DNA from: Rhodocollybia butyracea
Taxonomy: Eukaryota; Basidiomycota; Agaricomycetes; Agaricales; Omphalotaceae
Reading direction: 5' to 3'
Assembly (NCBI GenBank): GCA_015501585.1
Contig: JADNRY010001255.1
Location: 1-13,835 of the forward strand
DNA: 13,835 nucleotides
The position numbers were made by a program, and so were the translations under genes. Positions 1 to 7,900 of the stretch are shown one piece after another. Numbering within the stretch: position 1 is the first letter of the stretch; each line of letters opens with the position of its first letter. Below the pieces are notes generated by a model, which ran no database searches, was not told the DNA's origin, and saw nothing but the letters and a program-made list of their open reading frames with translations.

Positions 1-165
1 TCGACTGTTCCTAAGTGAGACCACGAGAAACACAATGATCATCTGAATAGCGAGTTTTTTCCTTGAAAGGATTTTTGGGAAAAGGTTTCCGTTGGAAGAC
101 GAGTAAATTAACGCTAAAATGACATTCTGACTAGTCTTTATAGAGACCATGATTTCGTATTAAAA

Positions 166-1277
166 CTACCAGTCCAATGGCATGTGGTCCAACGATTCCG
201 CCTCAACTACACGGCTCCAGTCAAAAACCCCACCACGTTCCTCAAAAGCTTTCGCATCCCAACCTGCATCCTTCAGAGCCTCATGGACTCCAACCTTCAG
301 AAGTGATCGCCCTGGAGTCTTCCCTCCATCCGAGCAATTTAGGAAACTATCACCAAAGATCAGAATTGAGGACAATCGAAGTGTTCCTGACTTGCCACAT
401 ATTTTCATCAAGATTAAGATAGGAGTCTTTCATGACATCATTGTCCTCAGGTACCAACGCCGGACATTCGCTATGACGATCAAGGAAAGCTTGAACTGCT
501 CTCGTGAGAGACTAGGTTGCGGGCATCACGCAGAGAAGAGGTCTCTACTCCTGTGTTCTCGCCATTGAGCAGAAGAACTTGAAAAACCTATGTACCATGA
601 AGGTGAGTGTTCTGTAGTCAACCTATAATGGAAAACAGACCTTCCATCGAAAAGGCTGAATATCCGCAATGTGTTCCCTCATGTCTTCCTCCCAATTCAA
701 CCTGTATGCACCAACCAGTTAACCTCTGAAGATAATTCAATAGAGAAAAGTCCTACTGAGTAATGACCGAGTTTAACTTGACCTTATCCCTCTAGCACGA
801 CACCAATCTGCTACCTGGAAGATGCGCTTGGTGTGAATGTTTTACCTTTCTCTGCCCTCCCCAGATGCACATTGGTCTCATCATCAAAACTATCTACAGA
901 CAGTGCCATGACATCAAGGTAACGGCCATACTTGTCAAGCCAAGCTTCGGTGACCTTGGAGCCATTATTGACAACGGTACATGACTCAAGTCGGAGTTCC
1001 TCTTTGCAGAACCGGAAAATTTCCCAATGAAGTCGGGTTTGAGGAATGGCTTCCCGCCACTGATGTTTAATTTCTTCATTCCTGCTTCGGAGAGAAGACG
1101 GAGACCACGTTTGGCCTCGTCGATAGAGAGGATATCTAAATTCTTTGTTGTGTGGAAGCAAAATTCGCAGGCGTAGTTACACTTGCTGCGATATGGATCG
1201 TTCGTTGTGTTGAAACTGCTGATGACAGTGCAACGCTCACCGGTGCGGAAAATAATTGACTGATATTGGGCTGGCAT
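166..1277 (-). pseudogene. Viperin-like radical SAM enzyme, copy 1, decayed
   Basis: This is a relic of a viperin (RSAD2-family) gene, an enzyme that uses a 4Fe-4S cluster and S-adenosylmethionine to dehydrate a nucleoside triphosphate. The cluster motif CNYACEFC (CxxxCxxC) survives, as do the family segments around VDSFDDETN and the C-terminal LDW. Inferred introns are 1186-1240, 702-756, 588-640 and 347-395, the last with a GC donor (GCAAGT). Compared with copy 2 it has single-base deletions near 1268, 1024, 838, 788, 518 and 508, mostly in runs of one base. It also has a GGEP to GGKP change in the SAM-binding motif, so even a frame-corrected product would be suspect. The last exon (166-346) is clean and ends as animal viperins do. 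If the deletions are sequencing errors, this could be a second, diverged gene. Confidence 0.85.
347..395 (-). other. GC-AG intron in viperin copy 1
   Basis: The donor reads GCAAGT directly after the conserved DENM segment and the acceptor is TAG. Removing 49 bases joins DENM to FLNCSDGGK in one frame, as expected from animal viperins, where a similar segment runs on without interruption. No GT donor restores this frame. Confidence 0.7.
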
Positions 1278-1867
1278 CGTCTGACGAGGCAAAAGGTGAA
1301 TTTGACTGCAGAGACGACTGAGGAGACAAAGTTCATGATTTCTGTGGCGGGGTGTTGGAAAGAGAGGGCAATTAGTTTAAATCTACTGCAATTTAGGCTT
1401 TGCACAGTCAGCAGTTAGCGCCTTGGTTCAGCAGGTCCAATCACTGGTGAATATCATTTTAAATAGAGCGTCAAAGGTTCCGTCGCTGCATCCATATATG
1501 CCTATATGCGAAATGAGAGGCAGCGAAAATACTCTGTATAGATAGGATCTAAATTGTATAGCCTTTCCCTAATTTATCCAGCTCCACGTCGACTCAGGCT
1601 TATACTTGAACGAACAAGAAATGCTTAAAATTCAGGGTGGACCTTCGACTGGGAGCGCTGGATGGATTGAGCCGCTACATAAATGGCAACACTGATCCTG
1701 GCCGCCTCTTCTCTCGATTGTAAAGAAAGTTTAAAAAAATGTTTCGCTCAATTGCGCAATCTATGTACATAGAATGAATCAACGGTGTCTACAGCAGCGA
1801 TTACGGACATCACCATTTACTAACGTAGTTACTCTGCTGTGTTAGTTTGTACATAGTTTAGAGGCGC
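1278..1867. other. Spacer between the decayed viperin and Nudix copies
   Basis: I find no supportable gene here. By position it is the old divergent promoter plus the lost 5' part of the Nudix copy. The first 60 bases next to the viperin start still resemble those of copy 2, including a shared run TTCACCTTTTGCCTCGTCAG on the minus strand and an upstream ATG followed by codons for [ND]FV[ST]S in both copies. Beyond that I see no convincing match to unit 2. Confidence 0.5.
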
Positions 1868-1985
1868 CTGAAGCTTCCAGCGCCAATCCAGCGCTACTTG
1901 GAATGATGCATAGAAAACATTCTTGAACTCTCACGCGACGGCTTCACACCAGATCTGTGTCAAGAAGCCATACTTTGAGCACTTT
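1868..1985 (+). pseudogene. Fragment of a Nudix hydrolase gene (N-terminal domain)
   Basis: Read in one plus-strand frame this stretch gives LKLP near its start and LELSRDGFTPDLCQEA further on, with stop codons before and after the second block. The intact Nudix gene at 3536 has LKLP and then HGRDGFTPDPCIEE in the same order. The spacing between the two landmarks is 24 bases shorter here. Nothing downstream matches the Nudix catalytic domain, because the second viperin copy begins about 120 bases later. It is a truncated, stop-containing relic of the duplicated partner gene. Confidence 0.75.
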
Positions 1986-2101
1986 GTAAGGATGGTACAG
2001 TAATGACCTATGAATAATATGCAGAGTTATTTCTGATTTCTCTTAGTTATTAACAGTGTCCAATATCTGAAGTAAGTATGCGAACATTTAGAACATCAAA
2101 A

Positions 2102-3226
2102 CTACCATTCCAAAGGTGTGTCGGAGGATGCTCCTCAACCACTCGACTCCAATCAAATACCCCACCACGTTCTCTGAACATTTTCTCATCCAACCTGCTT
2201 CCTTCAGAGCTTCATGGACTCAACTTCCAAGATTGAATGTCCTGGTTTCTTCTCTCATTCTCACAGTTCAAGAAGCTGTTCCAAAAATCAGGATTGAGGA
2301 CAAAGTTAGATATAAGAAGAACATAAAGACTTGCACATATTTTCATCCAGGAGGAGATATGAATCTTGCATGGCACCATTGTCTTCTGGTACTAATGCTG
2401 GACATTCACTATGACGATCAAGGAAAGCTTGGAATTGGTCACGAGAGATGACCAGGCTGCGGCATCACGCAGAGAAGAGGTCTCGGCACTGTGTTCTCGC
2501 CTTTGAGCAGGAGAACTTGGAAGACCTAAGTTCCATGAAGGTGAGTAATTTATCAACCAACCTATAGAACCTATAGAGAACAAACCTTCCATCGAAAGGG
2601 CTGAATTTCGGCAATATGCTCCCTCATATCTTCCTCCCAATTTAATCTGTATACACCAACCATGTCAGTCTCTGGGATTCTTGAACAGAAAAGACTCGTA
2701 CCGAGTAATTACAGAGTTCAGTTTGACCTTTATCCCTCTTGCGCGGCACCAGTCTGCAACTTCAAAGATGTGCCTAGCATGATTGTTTTTACCTTTCTCT
2801 GCCCTCCCCAGACGAACATTGGTCTCATCATCAAAACTATCTACAGATAGCGCCATGTTATCAAGGTAACGACCATACTTGTCAAGCCAAGCTTCAGTGA
2901 CTTTAGAGCCATTATTGACCACAGTACATGACTCAAGCTGAAGCTCCTCTTTGCAGAACCGGAAGATCTCCCCGATGAAGTCGGGCTTAAGAAACGGCTC
3001 CCCGCCACTGATGTTTAATTTCTTCATTCCTGCTTCGGAGAGAAGGCGGAGACCGCGTTTGGCCTCATCGATAGAGAGGATATCAAGATTCTTGGTCGTG
3101 TGGAAGCAAAACTCGCACGCATAGTTACACTTGCTGCAATATGGATCGTTCATCGTGTTGAAACTGCTGATGACAGTGTAATGCTCACCGGTGCGGAAAA
3201 TAATTGACGGATACGGGGGCTGGCAT
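2102..3226 (-). CDS. RSAD2-like: Viperin-like radical SAM enzyme (RSAD2 family), copy 2
   Basis: Viperins generate a 5'-deoxyadenosyl radical and convert a nucleoside triphosphate (CTP in animals; CTP, UTP or GTP in prokaryotes) to the 3'-deoxy-3',4'-didehydro chain terminator. Start [13 protein letters not shown], then introns 3134-3188, 2647-2701, 2526-2585 and 2276-2334 (GC donor). The predicted protein is about 298 residues, the size of the catalytic and C-terminal part of human viperin, without its N-terminal amphipathic helix. Visible motifs are CNYACEFC (cluster), SGGEPF (SAM), [24 protein letters not shown] and LVPEDN. The radical SAM part is clean down to about 2490. The C-terminal third needs single-base corrections near 2490, 2461, 2334, 2233, 2191 and 2115. 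After these it would end LEW. An alternative upstream ATG lies at 3282, but its frame does not match the conserved start. It is either a recent pseudogene or a real gene with assembly errors. Confidence 0.85.
2276..2334 (-). other. GC-AG intron in viperin copy 2
   Basis: This is the same intron position as 347-395 in copy 1, with donor GCAAGT and acceptor CAG. Its preservation in both copies means the non-canonical donor predates the duplication. One exon base before the donor seems to be missing compared with copy 1. Confidence 0.6.
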
Positions 3227-3535
3227 CTGACGAGGCAAAAGGTGAATCCCAACCGCAGAGACGATGAGGTGACGAAGTCCATGGCTGAAAATCTTTAGTT
3301 GAGATTGCGCTAAACCCTAGGGTAAATCAAGAACGGTTTTTAAACTGATTATGGTCATTACCATTCACATACCTGTGCTGTTATAGTTCCTAGTCAGTTC
3401 GTAGTTAAAGCTAAAGTGACAAGTCTCGGAGATGAAACGACGAGCGCTAAGGGCGTCTATTTCAATTACCTTCAGAGTTTCTTCTCGTTATGATGGCCGC
3501 TGCTGTCCCATTTTCATCTTTTGTTGACAACCATA
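3227..3535. promoter_or_regulatory. Bidirectional promoter region of viperin and Nudix genes
   Basis: The two start codons point away from each other across about 310 bases with no other supportable gene. Such head-to-head spacing in a compact fungal genome implies shared regulatory DNA. I do not see a confident TATA box or a named factor site. The plus strand near the Nudix side also has an ATG at 3490 opening a 25-codon reading frame that stops at the TAG just after 3565. This could be an upstream ORF overlapping the Nudix start. Confidence 0.5.
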
Positions 3536-4763
3536 ATGCTCCAGAGGTCAAGAACTTGCTCCCCTAGTTTATTGGGCCTTCGTTTAATCCATTCGGCTGC
3601 CAAAAATCGCACAATCATACCTATCATCCGCTTGGCAAATAACCTGAAGCTTCCAACTGGGCCTTGGAAGGATCCAGGCAAAAAAAAAATTCTCAGCTTT
3701 CAAACTGACGATGAATGGTTAGAATCTCATGGTAGGGACGGTTTTACACCAGATCCGTGTATAGAAGAAGTCGTGCCATTTTTTATGGACAGGAATTCGC
3801 TCGAACCTGTTGGTTTTCTACGTTCACGCGTTTTCGACGCGCTGCTGGCCAGTCTGGGTACTTTTCAGTCCCCATGGGAAGCGGACAGCACCTCTGTACG
3901 TTTTGCGCCTTGGGTGAATGCCCATAGAGACCCTGTCTCAGTCCGGTCGTTTGCTATCGACACTTTGGTCAAGCAGTGGCGCTCTGAGAGTCTGTTCAGC
4001 GATATTCTCGGCAGTATGTTACACATGTCAAATCATTTTCCCTGATGCTAAAGTATTAATCCTGCAGAAGAAAGCAGCGAACATTTCCCTGTATATCGCT
4101 CAAAGCTTGAATTTGGACACAACCTGCAATGCGCTATTGAGCGTCCTGCTCTGCCTCTGTTTGGCTTTCCAAATTATGGTTCGCTGCTAATAGGTACGCG
4201 TTTTCTGTCCTAAAATAGTGGCTATATTCGAAATTCGTCTAGTGTACTTTATATCCCCAACACGAACAAAACGATGATTTGGGTTCCTCGAAGGTCTATG
4301 ACAAAACGCACGTATGTCTTGTTATAATTACACTTCTGCGTGGGTCTTTCTCATTCCGTTCAGATTTCCAGGAATGTTGGATGTTACCGTCGGAGGAGGA
4401 ATAGCAAATGATTGCACCCCGCTATCTACCATCATCCAAGAAGCACACGAAGAAGCACGTCTTGACGAGACCTATGTTCGCGAGCGTATCTTCAGTACCG
4501 GTTTTCTGGAGTTCCGACACCGGAATCCGGATGGATGGATTTTGCCTGGGGTGTATTTCACTTTCGAGCTGGAAGCCGATCCAAGCATTCGGCCTGTACC
4601 TCATGATGGTGAAGTCGAATGCTTTGAGTTAATGGACGCTCAGACTGTTTTCGATTACATACTCGAAGGAAAATTCAAGGGGAGCTCGGCATTAGCAATG
4701 ATACGGTTCCTGTCTAGACGAAACTGGCAGGATGAAGGAATGGTACCTCTTCCGTACTTGTGA
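3536..4763 (+). CDS. Nudix hydrolase with N-terminal DUF4743-type domain
   Basis: This belongs to the fungal and plant Nudix family with a DUF4743-type N-terminal domain (annotated as thiamine pyrophosphokinase-related, Nudix 20-like), which cleaves nucleoside diphosphate-linked substrates. Exons are 3536-4013, 4068-4193, about 4243-4311 and 4364-4763, giving about 357 residues, normal for the family. The start MLQRSRTC is followed by Arg and Ser with no acidic residue for about 40 residues, like a mitochondrial presequence. Family landmarks are IRLANNL, GFLRSRVFDALL, PLFGFPNYGSLLIG, MIWVPRRSMTKRT, FPGMLDVTVGGG and the C-terminal SALAMIRF. The Nudix box is unusual: QEAHEEARL keeps the metal-binding glutamates, but the usual earlier Glu is Cys and the usual Arg is Gln. 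The join between exons 2 and 3 is unresolved: the best intron (4194-4242) leaves the frame off by one unless a C is missing in the run at 4255-4258, and reading straight through meets a TAA at 4211. Confidence 0.88.
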
Positions 4764-4950
4764 ATAGTATATTTTATAACGAGTGTTGTATGATTGTCAG
4801 GTAGATCATAAAAAAACGTACAGGAGAAACCGAACTAAACGAGATGATACGAGTATGGGTCATAAGTAAAGAAAAATCATTAGCGGGAGAAAACATAACT
4901 AGGACAATTTAAAGAAAAAAAGTAAAAGAAAAACCCCAACAACTTCACAA
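4764..4950. other. Convergent intergenic region
   Basis: The Nudix gene and the Num1-like gene end tail to tail here. The stretch is rich in A on the plus strand, with several A runs, and presumably holds both polyadenylation regions. I see no canonical AATAAA that I would assign to either gene. Confidence 0.5.
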
Positions 4951-7900
4951 TCAAGAACAATGATAAGAAACGCATGGTAGATACAACGAATGTGAATTGC
5001 CTCGATTACGGGCTTGACTGAGCACCGTTCTGGCTGAACGACGCGACCCAAATTTCAGTTTGCCATCTTCTGTCCGGGACCGGCCCCATGAAAACAGACC
5101 TCCTCATGTGAATTCGCACTGCCAGTGCGGGAACGGAACGACCAAGCAGAGGGTGAAACTGGTCTTGCTGGACCACTGGTGCTGCTTCCAGTATGATTAT
5201 GGTCACCATTCTGCAATTCAGAATCGTTATGATGATGGTGATGGTGATGGTGATGGTGACCCTAGAGATAAGCGTTAAAAGATGCCGATGTAGAGAGATG
5301 CTCTTGTACTCACAACAGTATGTTTACCATCACAGCAGGCTCGAACATTCTCTAGACCTTCAAACCCATCGTCAGACAATGATTCTCCATGGAGCTCGAA
5401 ATCCAGATCTTCTTCGTCATCACCAGTCGCAGGGACGTCTACAAATGACTTAGACGGACTGTAAGGGCTTTCTGGTCCATTCCAACGCAGGTACTCTGCA
5501 GCAGGAGTGCCTGCTCGTCGTCCAATAGATCCTCCCATCGATATCTGTGACCGACTTCGCTTGCCACGTGGTGTGGTATTGAAAGGTGTCTCACTACGAG
5601 TACTTGTTCGTCCACTACGTTGACTTCGGGGACTCGAGTTCACGGCGAGATGTTGATCATCATCCGGAAGAAACTCATCGCCTGACATGGGACTGTCCGG
5701 GACAACAGTAGTGTTACCAGGCATGGCGTGACCCGGGGCAGGTCGAGACAATAAGTACTTGAGAGACTAGATAGAAAGAAGTAAATCATATGCAATCATG
5801 AAGGGGAACCACTCATACATTTAACCAAATCTCATGTCGCTCTTTGGTGGGTGCAGTGAATTTCATCTCTCGTTGAGGGTAGAAACCACGACACTGTATT
5901 GATAGAGACCAGGAGGCATAGGGTTGGGATCAAGCACTTGCCTCACACCCTCGATGTAAGCTATAGGGTCGTTTGATAAGCAACATCATACAAACAAATA
6001 TATACAAAAAACTCACCGCTCTTCGCACTCGACTCTGCGACGTTGGTAGAATTCGGATCTGCGGAACTCCAGTACAACGTCTTGGTATACGGATGGACCC
6101 AGAAGAAACGCTTGTGTCGAGCGCGCCGTACCCCTTTCCAAGGGTTTTCCTGGTATATTTGTACAAAAACTCTCCAATCATGGTCTGCGTAATCGCATGG
6201 ATCACAGCGGGATCTGTGGGGCTCATCGCAGGCCACGGCCAGTAAGGGGATCTCCAGACAATGCATACTTTCCTGGGGTGATGGATGCGCTGGGATTAAC
6301 ATTCTGATTATGAAGATGTGCGCGATTCATATACGGGTTCTGTTTCGGAGGACATTGACGACCGTGGAGAAGCCAGACTCCGGTCAGAGGTAAGAGACGT
6401 AGTAGATAGTCCACCCGCTCGCGATCACGTAACGAAGACACGGTGCCAGTGGCATGAAGACCATGTTGGCCATACGCTGTCGCGTTTGCAGCTGAGCGGA
6501 AGCTGCTCGTTGACGGAGGTTGCCGGAGCCCAGCTTGGGATGGAGGCATACTAGAACCATGTTGCCTCATACCGAACCCACTTCCCCTTCCGCTGGGAAC
6601 AGAAAGCACAGCGCCGAAAGTTGGAGTCGTAGCTCTTTGTATGAGCTCTGGCGGAGGAGGAGACGAAGGTCTCGAGGAGGTAGGTCAGAAGAACTTGAAG
6701 AATTTGTCGGTATCCTTCTTTCTGGAATGAACGAAGGCGGGAGCATGCTTCCTGGAGGGGGAGGAGCTTTCGGAGGCGGCGGTAGCGACATCATTGGAGG
6801 TTTAGACTTGTCAACCAAGAGAGTAGATGATGACAACCTTGAGCGAGCCCCGGTGTTTGTATCGTCAATGACTGAAGATGCCGCAGACTCCATGGACTGT
6901 CGACGGTCGTATGAGTTCCTTGAAGCGCTGATGATCGTGGCGAATCCAGTAGAAGTTTCTTTGAAAACACTGGTAGATGGGAGCGGGATGGGGGTAGAAG
7001 AACCAGCATGAGATGTTGAAGCAGAGGTAGGTGCTGTAACAGGCGGAGCAGGGGGTACAAACTGGAATTGATGTTTGTTCGTTGAACCGACACGATACAG
7101 GACAGGAGAACTAGGAGGTAGCTCGGCTGATGATGGAGCAGGTATAGTCAGCGCAGCTGGCCCCGGTGCAGTATTGGAGGTGCCCATTCGTCGGTCTGAA
7201 TAGACATCTCCTTGGTTTCAGTTCTGGGTTCAACTATGAGCTCCTCAAGTAAAGAGTCATCCCCAACACTCTTGGAGTCATACGACGCTGCGGGAACCAC
7301 GACTGCCGCTTCAGAACCGGCTGGTGTGCCATAGAATGATGACGACCGGAAAGAACTTGGCGGATGCGGTCGTCGAGCAGGTAAACGGGAAGCCTTGATA
7401 CTCTCCCCGTCGTCTGCATCCGAGTCGGAAAGTTCATTGTCGGTCATTGTCATCATGGAATGGAAATCATCTCGAGAGGCAGATGCGGTAGAAGGTATAG
7501 CACTCTGGAGTGCATCCTCGTAATCGTCGGTATCTGTTTCTGCGCCAGTCTCAGTCTCCTCCCCTCGTCCAAATCATCTTCATGGTCAGTAACCTTAGAC
7601 GCGAGGAATGATCTACCAGGTGCGTTCCTAATTGTGGAATCGCCCAACGAGCTTCCTATGGAGACGTCGCCAGGGACGAGGGTAGTCTCCGCTCGCGAGT
7701 GCTTCTTGCACCCATGCTTCAATTCCCACGTCGGCTTTGGTAGGAGGAGGGTCAGTACTAGTGCTCATGGACACGAGCAATGGTAATGTTGGATCGCAAC
7801 ATCATCCCGATCTACCACAGGCTCCGGAGCTGTTTGCATTGAAGTCTCTACAAAACAGGAGGAGGAGGCACTTCAACAACAGGTTCTGGCTCGGGTTCAT

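Larger units (their letters stand above)
166..3790. repeat. Tandem duplication of a divergent viperin/Nudix gene pair
   Basis: Two units lie in the same orientation. Unit 1 holds a viperin copy (166-1277, minus) and a Nudix fragment (about 1868-1985, plus). Unit 2 holds a viperin copy (2102-3226, minus) and a full Nudix gene (from 3536, plus). The viperin stop codons are 1936 bases apart and the viperin start codons 1949 apart. Two matching Nudix landmarks are 1776 and 1800 apart. All four viperin introns sit at the same places in both copies. In one stretch aligned by eye (about 116 bases near 900 and 2850) I count about 13 differences, many of them silent. The copies are therefore old enough to have diverged but were under protein-level constraint for much of that time. 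Confidence 0.85.

Noticed and set aside
177..568. Plus-strand frames of 81 and 128 codons at the left end
   Set aside because: They lie antisense to the last exons of viperin copy 1, whose minus-strand translation matches the viperin family; the plus frames show no domain.
2662..2850. Plus-strand frame of 62 codons over viperin copy 2
   Set aside because: Antisense shadow of the radical SAM exon.
5193..5453. Plus-strand frame with Met-Val repeats
   Set aside because: The repeat is the complement of the His10 codons of the Num1-like gene.
6520..7011. Gly-rich plus-strand frame of 163 codons
   Set aside because: It is the antisense of the poly-proline and Ser-rich part of the Num1-like gene, and its glycine runs are complements of proline codons.
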